Origin: Legionella erythra
Lineage (GTDB): Bacteria > Pseudomonadota > Gammaproteobacteria > Legionellales > Legionellaceae
Length of the DNA: 64,000 bases
Assembly (NCBI RefSeq): GCF_001467615.1
Contig: NZ_LNYA01000003.1
Span: forward strand, 293,605-357,604
Reading direction: 5' to 3'
Within the stretch, counting starts at the first letter, position 1; each line of letters starts with the position of its first letter. The notes beneath the pieces were generated by a model, which searched no databases, had not been told where the DNA came from, and was given only the letters and a program-made list of their open reading frames with translations. This document shows positions 18,262 through 30,114 of this stretch, one piece after another. The translations under genes and the position numbers were made by a program.

Positions 18262-19255
18262 TGCGTTGTTTCCCCATCGTCAGATAAAACATCATGAAGA
18301 CTGTTGCCATCAACAAAGCAGCAACCCCATTGTGTAAAACGGCTACGCCAAGCGGCAGAAGATAAACGACATTCAATATACCCAGGGTAAACTGAATGGC
18401 GACCAATACCAGGGCGGCGATAGCCAGTAAACGCAGCGTCGGGTATGAGGCCCTGCTCAATAATACCGCGCTCAGCCCCAGGACGTAGACAGCCGTCACC
18501 ACCGCCCAGAACCGATGAATGGTTTGAATGGTAACCCGTACCTCGTTATCCAGAACACCACCCTGATAATTCGCCCCAACCGATGAAAACAAATTAAACC
18601 CCTGGGTGAAATGCAGGGCAGGCAGCCATTGCCCATTGCATTGAGGAAACCCGATGCAGGCAATACCGGCATAATTGGAGCTGACCCAACCGCCCAACGC
18701 AATTTGTACCAGCACGATAATCAATCCCAAACCGATGCCAAGACGCCATTGCGGCAAGGCAGGCCGGTTGGAATTAAATGATTGAAGACACAGGCAGCTT
18801 AAGCAGGAAAAAATAATGATCCCACCCAGTAAGTGGGCCATCACCACCACCGGCAAGAGTTTCATCGTGACAGTCCACATGCCCAGTGAGGCCTGAAAAA
18901 AAACCAGTACGATCAGGCTGACTGGCAAGCGCCAGGGTATTCCTGCCTTTTTAACACGGGAAGCCAGCGCATGGCCTCCCAAAAAAATAATCAATAAGGC
19001 CAGGGTGCCGGCAGCGTAGCGGTGCGCCATTTCCGTCCAGGCCTTGCGCGACTCAATCGGACTATCGGGATAAGATTGTTGCGCGGCGGTTAATGCGGAT
19101 TCGGCATTGGGTAAAACCAGATGCCCATAACATCCCGGCCAATCGGGACAACCAAGTCCTGCGTCCGTCAAGCGGGTATAAGCCCCAAGCATGACCACAA
19201 ACAGGGCTAAGGCGACCGCGAGGATAGCGGCATAACGGGTGGTTTTTGTTTGCAT
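18251..19255 (-). CDS. ctaA: Heme A synthase (COX15/CtaA)
   Basis: This 334-aa membrane protein with eight predicted helices oxidises heme O to heme A. Diagnostic segments are [21 protein letters not shown], the loop [13 protein letters not shown] with a heme-ligand His, [17 protein letters not shown], and the C-terminal [12 protein letters not shown]. The paired CxxxxxxxC loop [12 protein letters not shown] is present. I start at ATG 19255, one base after the upstream stop, rather than a TTG 21 bases earlier that would overlap the previous gene. Heme A indicates that an aa3-type oxidase exists elsewhere in the genome. Confidence 0.93.
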   Translation of the reverse strand: MQTKTTRYAAILAVALALFVVMLGAYTRLTDAGLGCPDWPGCYGHLVLPNAESALTAAQQSYPDSPIESRKAWTEMAHRYAAGTLALLIIFLGGHALASRVKKAGIPWRLPVSLIVLVFFQASLGMWTVTMKLLPVVVMAHLLGGIIIFSCLSCLCLQSFNSNRPALPQWRLGIGLGLIIVLVQIALGGWVSSNYAGIACIGFPQCNGQWLPALHFTQGFNLFSSVGANYQGGVLDNEVRVTIQTIHRFWAVVTAVYVLGLSAVLLSRASYPTLRLLAIAALVLVAIQFTLGILNVVYLLPLGVAVLHNGVAALLMATVFMMFYLTMGKQRNAG

Positions 19256-19256
19256 G

Positions 19257-19802
19257 CTAATTACTCTTTGTTTCAACCGTGGTCAGTAACTGTTTTAAAT
19301 CGTGGAATATATCTTCTGATTTTGCCGTCAGGCTGTACGAAAGAATCAGGTAATTATTCGGGTCAGCAATGAACACCCGGTCTTCACCAGTCAATTTCTC
19401 AATCACCTGCCCTTGTGTCTCTCCAAGACGCAGGACATGGATATCCTGCTCATGCAGTGTATTCAGCAAGGGTTGAGGCAAGGCAGGATCGGTATCCCTT
19501 ATCACCAACCATTGCTCCACTTCGTAAAGCCGCCTCCCCAGAGCAAGCCGGACACGGGCCAGTTTATCGAGCTGCTGGCTGCAGACTGATTCACAGGTGC
19601 CTGGATGCCAAAGCAACAGATGCCACTTTTCCCTGTTGTTGATGGCACTTAACGATACGGCTGGCTTAAGCAATTCCCCTTTGTTGGTATGGGCACCTAA
19701 CCACTGGGGGTGTTTGAAAAACAAGTAGGCTATAGGCGCCGGTGCCGCAAACATCAGGGCGAGTATGATTAAAGCCAGTTTCTGATTTTTAGTTTTTTTC
19801 AT
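19257..19802 (-). CDS. Membrane-anchored thioredoxin-like protein of the oxidase assembly operon
   Basis: This 181-aa protein has one N-terminal membrane helix (residues 8-28) and a periplasmic domain reading WHLLLWHPGTCESVCSQQLDKLARVR, then a predicted thioredoxin-like fold ending VFIADPNNYLILSYS. The C-E-S-V-C pair is placed like the SCO CxxxC copper motif, and the protein sits between surf1 and ctaA. A role in cytochrome oxidase metal or thiol handling is therefore likely. It is shorter and more diverged than true SCO proteins. It overlaps surf1 by 14 bp. Confidence 0.75.
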   Translation of the reverse strand: MKKTKNQKLALIILALMFAAPAPIAYLFFKHPQWLGAHTNKGELLKPAVSLSAINNREKWHLLLWHPGTCESVCSQQLDKLARVRLALGRRLYEVEQWLVIRDTDPALPQPLLNTLHEQDIHVLRLGETQGQVIEKLTGEDRVFIADPNNYLILSYSLTAKSEDIFHDLKQLLTTVETKSN

Positions 19803-20517
19803 GGGTTTTCTTACGATTCAGTACGATATAAATTACCAATACCACGGTGGCCATGGCAAACCATTGTGCTGCATAAGCATAATGACGTTGCGGGGACATG
19901 GCCACAACCGGCCATTCACGAATATACCCGTTCGCGGCATGTTTACTGAGGCGAATGATAAACGGATAGACTGATTTATGCAAAACTTGGCTGACTAAAT
20001 TTGTATCAATTTTTTCAATGACATAATATTTGTCATTTTTTTGTTCAATAGCATCCCCCAATACCCACTGCTTAGCCGAGGGATAATAAACACGGCCAGT
20101 TACGGTCACCGGTTCTGGCGGCACAGTGACCTCCGGCAACTGATTGCGATTCAGACTGCCTTTAATCCACCCTCTGTCCACTAAAACAAGCTGGTCATTT
20201 TCAAGCCGTAGCGGGTTCAAGACATGGTAGCCAAAGGCATGGTCATGATGCTGGTTATCCAACAAAAACACCATGGGAAGAAATGTACCGGCGATGCGGA
20301 TACGTTGGTATTGGGACGGGTTCGGATTGTCAGGCAGCCAATCGACGACCGGTTTTTTGGCGCTTTGCGCTTCAAGCCGAAGGGTGCTTTCTTTTTCATG
20401 AGCCCGCGCAATCTGCCAACAACCAAGCCCGGCAAGCAACGTAATAACTATAAGAGTCAGCAGGGTCATGCGCCATGTGGGAGCAAATCGATAATTACCG
20501 GTGAAGAAATGAGTCAT
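19789..20517 (-). CDS. SURF1-family cytochrome c oxidase assembly protein
   Basis: This 242-aa SURF1 protein has membrane helices at both ends (about 17-34 and 212-232) flanking a periplasmic domain. The motifs LGCWQIARAHEK, QYQRIRIAGTFLP, GYHVLNPLRLENDQLVLVDRGW and HYAYAAQWFAMA are characteristic. SURF1 assists insertion of heme A into subunit I. It is the first gene of the operon and diverges from the DUF2909 twin-helix gene, as in other gammaproteobacterial oxidase clusters. Confidence 0.93.
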   Translation of the reverse strand: MTHFFTGNYRFAPTWRMTLLTLIVITLLAGLGCWQIARAHEKESTLRLEAQSAKKPVVDWLPDNPNPSQYQRIRIAGTFLPMVFLLDNQHHDHAFGYHVLNPLRLENDQLVLVDRGWIKGSLNRNQLPEVTVPPEPVTVTGRVYYPSAKQWVLGDAIEQKNDKYYVIEKIDTNLVSQVLHKSVYPFIIRLSKHAANGYIREWPVVAMSPQRHYAYAAQWFAMATVVLVIYIVLNRKKTHEKN

Positions 20518-20622
20518 AATTAAACGAGAGGTTGCCTTTACGCTTTCTAATCAAAGTTGAGAGTATACCCCTCGATGTTCAAATTGTGATATTTTAATTG
20601 AAAGTTTTTTAAGGATTTCCTC

Positions 20623-20823
20623 ATGACTAAAGTTGTTATTATCCTGGCCATGCTCATTATCCTGATTTCTCTGGGCAGCGGCCTGTTCTTCCTGATTCGG
20701 GATGAGGGAAAAACTACCCGCACAGTCAAAGCCTTAAGCTGGCGAATTGGCTTGTCGCTTGCGCTTTTCATCTTTCTTATCGTAGCGTTTAGCCTGGGCT
20801 GGATACAGCCTCACGCTGTTTAG
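20623..20823 (+). CDS. DUF2909 twin transmembrane protein
   Basis: This 66-aa protein has two membrane helices (residues 4-24 and 40-60) separated by a short charged loop RDEGKTTRTVKALSWRIGLS, the pattern of the DUF2909/TwinTM family. These genes lie next to SURF1 in cytochrome c oxidase clusters, as here, where it is divergent from surf1. The specific function is unknown. An AAGGA site precedes the ATG. Transcription may continue into the dioxygenase gene 11 nt downstream. Confidence 0.85.
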   Translation: MTKVVIILAMLIILISLGSGLFFLIRDEGKTTRTVKALSWRIGLSLALFIFLIVAFSLGWIQPHAV

Positions 20824-20834
20824 GCGGGCATCGC

Positions 20835-21668
20835 ATGCCTTTGCATCAAGCCTTCGATGATTTTGCGCGGCAGGGCGCTGTCTGCCTCAGGCAATTGCTC
20901 AATACCCGGCAGATTGAAAACCTGCGACAAGGCATTGAACTCAATTTAGCCACGCTCAGCCCGCGCGCTAAAATAGCCAGCCGCGCGGATGATCCCGGCT
21001 TTTTTGTCGAAGATTTCTGCACCTGGCAGCAAAATCCGTTTTATCGGCAACTCATTTTTGACTCGCCTTTGGGTGAAGTGGCCGCTCGATTAATGAATAG
21101 CCGCCGTGTCAGGCTTTACCATGACCACCTCCTGGTCAAGGAACCTCATACCCGTCAGCCTACCCCCTGGCATCAGGATCAACCCTACTACAATATTGAT
21201 GGCTATCAGAATGTAAGCTTCTGGATTCCGGTTGATTCCGTCAGCCGTGCTTCGACTTTAGAGTTTGTCGCAGGCTCCCACCGCGGACCCTGGCTGATGC
21301 CGAGAGCCTTCATGGATAATCAAGCCAAATGGTTCCCTGAAGGGTCGCTGGCGGAATTGCCCGACATCGACGCAGCGCGTGAGCGCTTCCCCATTATCGG
21401 CTGGGACATGGAACCTGGCGATGTCGTCTGTTTCCACATGCTGACCCTGCATGCAGCAGGCGGCGTACAGGACACCCGAAGACGGATTTTTTCTCTTCGC
21501 TTTCTTGGCGACGACATGGTTTATGCCCCGCGAAGCTGGCCCACCTCGCCTGATTTTCCAGGCCTCAATGAGGAATTAACCGCCGGTTCCCCCCTTAACC
21601 ACCCCCTCTTTCCTCTCGTCTGGGAAGACAAAAAAACTATTCCCAACCCCGATAACCATCCGCTATAG
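20835..21668 (+). CDS. Phytanoyl-CoA dioxygenase (PhyH) family protein
   Basis: This 277-aa non-heme Fe(II)/2-oxoglutarate dioxygenase has the HxD iron motif in PWHQDQPYYN (H113, D115), the distal His in CFHMLTLHAAGG, and the 2-oxoglutarate-binding Arg in RRRIFSLRFLG. Together with STLEFVAGSHRGPW these mark the PhyH family. The substrate is unknown and cannot be read from context: it follows the DUF2909 gene and precedes a GST gene on the same strand. Confidence 0.88.
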   Translation: MPLHQAFDDFARQGAVCLRQLLNTRQIENLRQGIELNLATLSPRAKIASRADDPGFFVEDFCTWQQNPFYRQLIFDSPLGEVAARLMNSRRVRLYHDHLLVKEPHTRQPTPWHQDQPYYNIDGYQNVSFWIPVDSVSRASTLEFVAGSHRGPWLMPRAFMDNQAKWFPEGSLAELPDIDAARERFPIIGWDMEPGDVVCFHMLTLHAAGGVQDTRRRIFSLRFLGDDMVYAPRSWPTSPDFPGLNEELTAGSPLNHPLFPLVWEDKKTIPNPDNHPL

Positions 21669-21699
21669 TTTAAAGTTCCACTTGCTGATAAGGACAATT

Positions 21700-22320
21700 A
21701 TGTACACGCTCTATTCGTTCGCTACGCCCAATGGCTTTAAACCCACCATTTTGCTGGAAGAATTAAACGTTCCTTACGAAATCAAGCTCGTGAATATCCG
21801 TGAGGGAGAGCAATTCAAACCCGACTTTTTAACAATTTCCCCCAATAACAAAATTCCCGCCCTGCGTGACAGCGACAATGATTTTCATTTATTTGAAAGC
21901 GTCGCCATACTGGAGTACCTGGCGGAAAAACACCAGCAATTTTTACCCCAGACCCTAAAGCCCAAATTTAATGTCCTGCAATGGTGTTATTTTCAGGTAG
22001 GCAGCATAGGCCCCATGTTCGGGCAATACGGCCATTTTACCGTCTATGCGCCTGAGCAGGTTCCCTATGCAAAAAAACGCTACAGCGATGAGGTATTGCG
22101 CCTCATGGGGGTTATGGATAAGCAACTCATGCAACATGATTTTATCGCCGGCAACGACTATACCATCGCCGACATGGCCATCTGGCCCTGGATTTATTGT
22201 TATGAAGTCTTTTATAAAACACCTATGGATGAAAAGCAATTTCCACATCTCGCCAGTTGGTATCATACCCTAAGCGAGCGCCCTGCCATCCAGGCCGCTC
22301 TCGCCGCCTATGAGCGGTAA
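21700..22320 (+). CDS. Glutathione S-transferase family protein
   Basis: This 206-aa GST has a thioredoxin-like N-domain starting YTLYSFATPNGFKPTILLEEL with the ISPNNKIPAL and LFESVAILEYLAEKH motifs that bind glutathione. The all-helical C-domain contains the N-capping motif DYTIADMAIWPW. The FATPNG start resembles the Ure2p/YghU (Nu) group. The ATG at 21700 is preferred over an upstream TTG because an AAGGA site lies before it. It probably conjugates or reduces peroxides/electrophiles; substrate is unknown. Confidence 0.88.
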   Translation: MYTLYSFATPNGFKPTILLEELNVPYEIKLVNIREGEQFKPDFLTISPNNKIPALRDSDNDFHLFESVAILEYLAEKHQQFLPQTLKPKFNVLQWCYFQVGSIGPMFGQYGHFTVYAPEQVPYAKKRYSDEVLRLMGVMDKQLMQHDFIAGNDYTIADMAIWPWIYCYEVFYKTPMDEKQFPHLASWYHTLSERPAIQAALAAYER

Positions 22321-22373
22321 CCGTCAACACCAGCCATCACTAAGCGTCTGGCAAAGAGGCGGCTATATTTCGC

Positions 22374-23912
22374 TTACAGCATATTGTCAGCGAGCTGCCT
22401 CAGGTAGCTTTCAGCCTGGGAAAGAATAGCGGCTTTCTTCTCTTGCGACATGTTTTCCCAATTCAGGTAAGCATAATGAAGGCGATTATTTTTTTGTAAT
22501 TTTTGCTGATGGGTATGGAGAAAATTCCAATAAAGCGAATTAAACGGGCAGGCCCCCTCGCCTACGGTGTCATTGGGATTATAAGAGCAGGATTGGCAAA
22601 AATCACTCATTCGCTGAATGTATTTGCCGCTGGCCGCATACGGTTTACTGGCCATTATCCCACCATCGGCAAACAGCGCCATACCGAGGGTATTTGGCAG
22701 CTCCACCCACTCATAGGCATCGGCATAAACGGCCAGGTACCAGGCACAGACTTCCTGGGGGTCAAGCCCAGCCAACAAAGCAAAATTCCCCGTAACCATG
22801 AGCCGTTGAATATGATGCGAATAAGCCTGTTGATGGGTGTGGGATACGACCTCGCGGATGCAATGCATCCGGGTTGACCCTCCCCAGTAACATAACGGTA
22901 AGGGTCTTTTGCTCTCCAGATAATTGAGCCCTGCGTAATTGGGCATGTGCAACCAATAAACGCCACGGACAAATTCTCGCCAGCCCAAGACCTGCCGAAT
23001 AAATCCTTCCGCGGTATTTAACGCTATTTTTTTATCCTGATAAGCCTTCTCCACCCATTGGCAAAGTTCAAGCGGCAGTAACAGGCCTGCGTTGAGATAG
23101 GCTGATAACCTGGCATGATAAAGCGTTGCTTCACCACTCATCATGGCGTCTTGATAAGGGCCAAATGCGTGCAGGTAATGGTCAATGAAATAACGGGCTT
23201 CGATTAAAGCCTGAGCCCGGGTGACCGCCATGTTAAAAGGATCTATCGCGCCAAAATGATCGTGAAAACGATGCTTAACCTCACTCAAAACAACCCGGGT
23301 TATGTCATCTTTTTCATGAATTATCCGCTTGGGAAGCTTAAGGGGCTGCTTTAAACGCTTGCGGTTGTCGGCATCATAGTTCCATTGCCCCCCTTCCGGT
23401 TGATTATCCGCCCCCATTAACAATCCGTACTGTCTTCGCATGTCGCGGTAAAAATACTCCATGCGTAATTGTTTTCTTCCCTGAGCCCAGGATTTAAATG
23501 CCTGAATGGAACATAAGAACCGATTATCCCTAAAGACTTTAATCGGCAGGGGCAGTTCCTCTTTCCATGAACAAAATTTTTGCCAAACGCGCCATTCGCC
23601 GGGATGGGTTAAAGCGATGTGTGTGACTTTTTCCTCAGCGACAGCCCTTTTTAATTCGTCATCGAAATTTCCCGTGTTCGCCGGGTCATGCAATTGAATA
23701 TAACGTACCTTATAACCATCTGCTCTGAGTTCTTCAGCAAAATGGCGCATGGCTGAGAATAGAAACGCAATTTTCTGAGGATGATGCCTGACGTAGGTGG
23801 CCTCTTCCATCACTTCACAGAGAAAAACAATATCCTCCTGCTTATTCAGGCTTTGCAGAGCATCCAGAGAACGGGTTAATTGATCCCCTAAGACAAAACA
23901 CAGTGTCGACAT
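22374..23912 (-). CDS. FeS-type bacterial cryptochrome/photolyase (DPRP, PhrB-like)
   Basis: This 512-aa flavoprotein belongs to the deoxyribodipyrimidine photolyase-related family: N-terminal Rossmann-type domain with FVLGDQLTRSLDAL and a C-terminal FAD domain (RQVLGWREFVRGVYWLHMPNY, MVTGNFALLAGLDPQEVCAWYLAVYADAYEWVELPNT). Four conserved cysteines, including SDFCQSCSYN and GACPFNSLYW, would ligate the [4Fe-4S] cluster typical of this group. Characterised relatives repair (6-4) photoproducts with blue light. The SDR gene lies 14 nt upstream in the same direction, so they are likely an operon. Confidence 0.92.
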   Translation of the reverse strand: MSTLCFVLGDQLTRSLDALQSLNKQEDIVFLCEVMEEATYVRHHPQKIAFLFSAMRHFAEELRADGYKVRYIQLHDPANTGNFDDELKRAVAEEKVTHIALTHPGEWRVWQKFCSWKEELPLPIKVFRDNRFLCSIQAFKSWAQGRKQLRMEYFYRDMRRQYGLLMGADNQPEGGQWNYDADNRKRLKQPLKLPKRIIHEKDDITRVVLSEVKHRFHDHFGAIDPFNMAVTRAQALIEARYFIDHYLHAFGPYQDAMMSGEATLYHARLSAYLNAGLLLPLELCQWVEKAYQDKKIALNTAEGFIRQVLGWREFVRGVYWLHMPNYAGLNYLESKRPLPLCYWGGSTRMHCIREVVSHTHQQAYSHHIQRLMVTGNFALLAGLDPQEVCAWYLAVYADAYEWVELPNTLGMALFADGGIMASKPYAASGKYIQRMSDFCQSCSYNPNDTVGEGACPFNSLYWNFLHTHQQKLQKNNRLHYAYLNWENMSQEKKAAILSQAESYLRQLADNML

Positions 23913-23926
23913 GTCTGAAATCCGGA

Positions 23927-24625
23927 TTAGAGTTTCATTTTCGCCCGGACAGCGCTCAATCCGCCGTCAACACCAAGAACCTGCCCTGTAATCCAGCTAT
24001 TGCCTGGCTCTAAGAAAAAGAGAATGGCGCGGGCAATCTCATCGGGACGCCCTATTCTTCCCAGGGGATGCATGGCTTTTGAAGCATTTAATGCCAGTTC
24101 ATTACTCAATAAACCGACGGTTAAAGGGGAGGAAACCAGGCCAGGCGCTACCACATTAAAGCGCAGATTAGTGCTGGCATAGGTCGCTGCCGCTGAGCGA
24201 GCCAAGCCAATCAGTCCGGATTTTGCGGCCGCGATGGCTTCATGGTTCGCAAGCCCGACGGTCGCCGCCGCCGACGCAATCAGCACGACCGAACCGCCCT
24301 GCCTCATGGTCAATCCTGCTGCTCGCACGGTCGCAAAAGCCGTGGTCAGAGACGCATTGATAACCGACTGGTATTGGTCCTGGGTGGTCAAATGAGCCGC
24401 CTTAAGCAACAATGAGCCGCTGCAATTCACGACGCCCTGGATATCACCGGCTTGCCTGAATACTGCTTCCACGGCATTAAAATCAGCAGCATCAAGCACT
24501 GCATCCGGTTTTATTTTGCTTTCATCACGTGCCGTGGTAAAAACGGTGTCTCCCTGAGCCAGCAAAGCCTGGGTTACCGCCTGGCCAATCGCACTGCTTG
24601 CAGCAATCACCAAATAATGAGCCAT
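23927..24625 (-). CDS. Short-chain dehydrogenase/reductase with altered active site
   Basis: This 232-aa SDR-fold protein has an intact overall layout, but its signature residues deviate. The nucleotide loop is AASSAIGQAV rather than TGxxxGIG. The catalytic serine is S118 (VLIASAAA). The position of the catalytic tyrosine is Ile (HEAIAAAKSG: I131, K135). VVAPGLV and LGVDGGLSAV at the C-terminus are standard. Without Tyr it may not reduce carbonyls by the normal mechanism. It is coupled to the photolyase gene, a neighbourhood seen elsewhere, so it may act with it. Confidence 0.85.
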   Translation of the reverse strand: MAHYLVIAASSAIGQAVTQALLAQGDTVFTTARDESKIKPDAVLDAADFNAVEAVFRQAGDIQGVVNCSGSLLLKAAHLTTQDQYQSVINASLTTAFATVRAAGLTMRQGGSVVLIASAAATVGLANHEAIAAAKSGLIGLARSAAATYASTNLRFNVVAPGLVSSPLTVGLLSNELALNASKAMHPLGRIGRPDEIARAILFFLEPGNSWITGQVLGVDGGLSAVRAKMKL

Positions 24626-24723
24626 TTTTTTCCTTAAACCTAAACAGGATTGAGGCTAACGCCAATCTAATGATAATGTGTGAGATTGAACGATAACACA
24701 ATAACCAGGCTGCCATTTTCATC

Positions 24724-25260
24724 GTGACAAAAAAATACATCGGAATTATTTTGCACGCGGTGTTATATTACTTGAGCTGGATAGCCTGTGTTTATTTTGC
24801 TTATCGAGAAGCCCCATGGGCAGGGCCGATCCTCACGCTATTTTTCCTGTTGCTTCAGGCGCTCTGGGAAAGCGTGAATGGTTTTGGGCTAACCCGGCCG
24901 CTTCTCTTTACCCTCGGTTTTGGTTTATTGGGTGCCGTTGTCGACAGCTTATGGCTTTGGACTGGCCTCATCACCTACAAAGCCAATCCTTGGGCCCCCT
25001 ATGTGGCCGCCCCCTGGATTATAGCCCTTTGGCTGAGTTTTGGCTTTTATCTGATTGTGGTCTATGAAAAGACATTTAACTATTATAAAACCTACAGCTT
25101 TCTCGCTGTGACCGGTGTGCCCCTAGCGTATTGGCTTGGCGTAAAAGTGGGCGCGGCATTGCCTCTTAGCCCTTATTTTTATCTGATACTGGGTTGTTTT
25201 TGGGCGGTGACATTACCGCTCTTCCTGTGGATTTACAATGCCCTGTTACGCGAGCCTTAG
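24724..25260 (+). CDS. DUF2878 membrane protein
   Basis: This 178-aa protein has five to six membrane helices and the conserved block GFGLLGAVVDSLWLWTGLI followed by PWAPYVAAPWIIALWLSFG, diagnostic for DUF2878. A GTG start at 24724 is used; no ATG fits the hydrophobic N-terminus. The function is unknown; family members often lie near photolyase, SDR or fatty-acid-modifying genes, as here. Its stop overlaps the convergent cydB gene by 4 bp. Confidence 0.8.
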   Translation: MTKKYIGIILHAVLYYLSWIACVYFAYREAPWAGPILTLFFLLLQALWESVNGFGLTRPLLFTLGFGLLGAVVDSLWLWTGLITYKANPWAPYVAAPWIIALWLSFGFYLIVVYEKTFNYYKTYSFLAVTGVPLAYWLGVKVGAALPLSPYFYLILGCFWAVTLPLFLWIYNALLREP

Positions 25261-26246
25261 TGATAATTACCCTCGGATTTCCCTCGGAATAGATAATAAG
25301 CATACAAGGTATAAGCCAAGAGCACTGGCAGCATAATACAAACCCCAACCAGGATAAAACTTAAGGTCGAATCAGGGGCTGCGGCTTCCCAAAGTGTGAC
25401 CTGATGAGGGATTAAGTAAGGGTAAACGCTTAAGGCAATGCCTGCGTAAGCACAGAAAAAAATAACGATGCTATAGATGAATGGATTTCTTTCATGACCC
25501 GCTGCCAAATTTTTCCAGGCCAGGACTATGGCGACAAGGGTTATTAGTGGCAATGGGCTTAATAAAATGACATTGGGAAAGCTATACCAGCGATTAAAAA
25601 TTTCAGTATTGTGGAGTGGCGTCCAGATACTGACAAACAACAAAAACAGGCTGACAATAATGAGCAACCCCTTGGCATAATGGTTCATGTTTTTTTGCAA
25701 TGAGCCACTGCTTTTGATAATCATCCACGTGGCGCCCAACAGCGCGTAGCCGCTGACCAAAGCAATCCCCGTCAATAAACTGAAGGGCGTCAGCCAATCC
25801 GCATCATTGATGGTCATTTGTGCCTCATTGATGGGAAAACCCTGCACAAAGCACCCAAGCACCACTCCTTGAAAAAAGGCCGCTGCCAAAGAACTGATCG
25901 AGAATAACCAGTTCCATAGTGGTTTTGACCGTTCCGCTTTAAAACGAAACTCAAAACTGACTCCTCGAAAAATGAGGGCGATCAGCATCAACATCAAGGG
26001 CATATATAAAATGGGAAGTAACAGTCCGTATACCTGCGGGAAGCCACCATAAAGAATTGCCCCACCAAAAACCAACCAGGTTTCATTGCCATCCCAGACT
26101 GGAGCAATGGAATTCATCATCTGATCCCGTTCGCTTTCATTGGCAGTAAAGGGAAATAAAATACCGACTCCCAAATCAAACCCGTCAAGAATCACATACA
26201 TCATCACAATGAAAGCAAGCAAGAAAGCAAAGATCAATGGAAGCAT
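25257..26246 (-). CDS. cydB: Cytochrome bd-type quinol oxidase subunit II
   Basis: This 329-aa protein has about eight membrane helices. It begins FAFLLAFIVMMYVILDGFDLGVG, which is the CydB/CioB signature, followed by APVWDGNETWLVFGGAILYGGFP. With subunit I it forms a bd-type terminal oxidase reducing O2 with quinol and without proton pumping. Its ATG overlaps the stop of cydA (TGATG). I see no cydX-like small ORF after it, because the DUF2878 gene ends there convergently. Confidence 0.95.
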   Translation of the reverse strand: MLPLIFAFLLAFIVMMYVILDGFDLGVGILFPFTANESERDQMMNSIAPVWDGNETWLVFGGAILYGGFPQVYGLLLPILYMPLMLMLIALIFRGVSFEFRFKAERSKPLWNWLFSISSLAAAFFQGVVLGCFVQGFPINEAQMTINDADWLTPFSLLTGIALVSGYALLGATWMIIKSSGSLQKNMNHYAKGLLIIVSLFLLFVSIWTPLHNTEIFNRWYSFPNVILLSPLPLITLVAIVLAWKNLAAGHERNPFIYSIVIFFCAYAGIALSVYPYLIPHQVTLWEAAAPDSTLSFILVGVCIMLPVLLAYTLYAYYLFRGKSEGNYH

Positions 26247-27616
26247 CAGTTATCCTCCCGTGATAGATCAGTCATGTACTGGAAGGCATGGTGTTCCGTT
26301 TTATTCTTTTCGGCCTCCTCGGGGCCACGGCTTATTAATTTCAGGAGATAATACAGATAAAAACCGAAAACAATACCATAGGCCAGGACTAATAAAACAA
26401 ATGAAATGATGACTTCTTCCAACCCAATAGCCGATACGGCGTCGGCGGTTCGCAATAGCCCATAAACCACCCAAGGTTGACGGCCTAATTCCGCTGTTAA
26501 CCAACCCGCGACACTGGCCACAAAACCCAGAGGCGCCAAACCTAAACCCAAATAATAAAACCACCTGCTGGTATAAAGTTTATTTCTTACACGCAAATAA
26601 AGACCCACAAGGGCCGTAAAAAGCATGAGCAGACCAATGCCCACCATGATGCGGAATGAAAAAAACACCGGTGCAACCCGCGGTTGATCATATATAGGAA
26701 CTGACTTAAGGCCGGTCATTTGTCCATTCCAATCATGTGTATTGATGAAGCTTGCCAATTTGGGAATAGTCACAGCATACTCATTGCGTTGTTTTTCTTG
26801 CGCAGGCAAGGCAAACACCACCAGAGGAGCTCCCTTTTGAGTGTCCCAAAGTCCCTCCATAGCAGCTGTTTTAATGGGCTGGTGTTCGTGTATCCTTAAT
26901 CCAACCAAATCACCCATAACGATTTGCAGAGGAACGAGAACCAAAGCCGACCACAAGGCAAATGAAAGGCATTTTTTTGCAACCGCAAGGGCTTTATTTT
27001 TTAACAGGTAATAACCGGATACGGCCATAATCACAAACGCAGTGGTCACATAAGAAGCCAGCAGCATGTGAATGAAGCGAGGAATAAAGGAGGGATTAAA
27101 AACAACAGCCGACCAGCTTTCAACGATGTATTTACCATCCACAACCTGATAACCACTGGGTGTTTGCATCCAGGAGTTAGCCGATAAAATCCAAAAAGCC
27201 GAGACAGTCGTGCCCAAGGCAACGAGAATGGACGCGGTAAAATGCAACCAGGGCGGAACCCGTTGCCAACCAAACAGCATAATACCTAAAAATCCGGCCT
27301 CAAGAAAAAAGGCGGTCAGCGTCTCATAGGCAAACAACGCACCGAGCACATTGCCAAATTCACTGATGAATGGACCAAAATTAGTCCCTATCTGATAAGC
27401 CAGCACGATTCCTGAAACAACACCCATACCAAATGTAAGCGCGAAAATTTTAGTCCATAATTTACAAATTTTCAGGTAATCACTATTTCCTGTCTTAAGC
27501 CACAGGCCTTCCATAATAATCAGGAACACCGCCAACCCGAGGTTCAATGTGGGAAACAGAATATGAAACCCGATACTAAATCCAAATTGAATTCGCGACA
27601 GAAGTTCTACATCCAT
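26246..27616 (-). CDS. cydA: Cytochrome bd-type quinol oxidase subunit I (short Q-loop type)
   Basis: This 456-aa subunit I starts VELLSRIQFGFSIGFHILFPTLNLGLAVFL with heme-ligand His in helix 1, and contains MGVVSGIVLAYQIGTNFG and WLTAELGRQPWVVYGLLRT (GRQPW motif). At 456 aa it is clearly shorter than E. coli CydA, pointing to the short Q-loop, cyanide-insensitive CioA type. It supports respiration at low oxygen or under inhibitor stress. It is first in a two-gene operon. Confidence 0.95.
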   Translation of the reverse strand: MDVELLSRIQFGFSIGFHILFPTLNLGLAVFLIIMEGLWLKTGNSDYLKICKLWTKIFALTFGMGVVSGIVLAYQIGTNFGPFISEFGNVLGALFAYETLTAFFLEAGFLGIMLFGWQRVPPWLHFTASILVALGTTVSAFWILSANSWMQTPSGYQVVDGKYIVESWSAVVFNPSFIPRFIHMLLASYVTTAFVIMAVSGYYLLKNKALAVAKKCLSFALWSALVLVPLQIVMGDLVGLRIHEHQPIKTAAMEGLWDTQKGAPLVVFALPAQEKQRNEYAVTIPKLASFINTHDWNGQMTGLKSVPIYDQPRVAPVFFSFRIMVGIGLLMLFTALVGLYLRVRNKLYTSRWFYYLGLGLAPLGFVASVAGWLTAELGRQPWVVYGLLRTADAVSAIGLEEVIISFVLLVLAYGIVFGFYLYYLLKLISRGPEEAEKNKTEHHAFQYMTDLSREDN

Positions 27617-27715
27617 GGTTTGTAAGCCCCATGATTGGTTATAAAACTATCATACCATGAAAAAAAGCATTATGGGTGTTTCTTTGTGTTTGGACATGTT
27701 GGATTGTCATGAGGC

Positions 27716-27753
27716 CGGAAATGATTGCAGGACGAGCCCCACAGTCATTTCCG
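27716..27753. repeat. 9-bp inverted repeat between cydA promoter region and katG end
   Basis: CGGAAATGA (27716-27724) and TCATTTCCG (27745-27753) are perfect complements separated by 20 nt. They lie 12 nt beyond the katG stop and about 100 nt upstream of cydA. No T-run follows on the minus strand. It may be a katG 3' hairpin or an operator for cydAB. Confidence 0.45.
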
Positions 27754-27764
27754 AGCTTTGATGA

Positions 27765-30029
<2,265 letters not shown>

Positions 30030-30114
30030 TCAAATTGATTAGGGTATTTTGCCAGTGTGAAGCACACCGCGCAATAGAGAAATTTTTTCGTCAATACCGA
30101 ATAACCCTTAGCCT

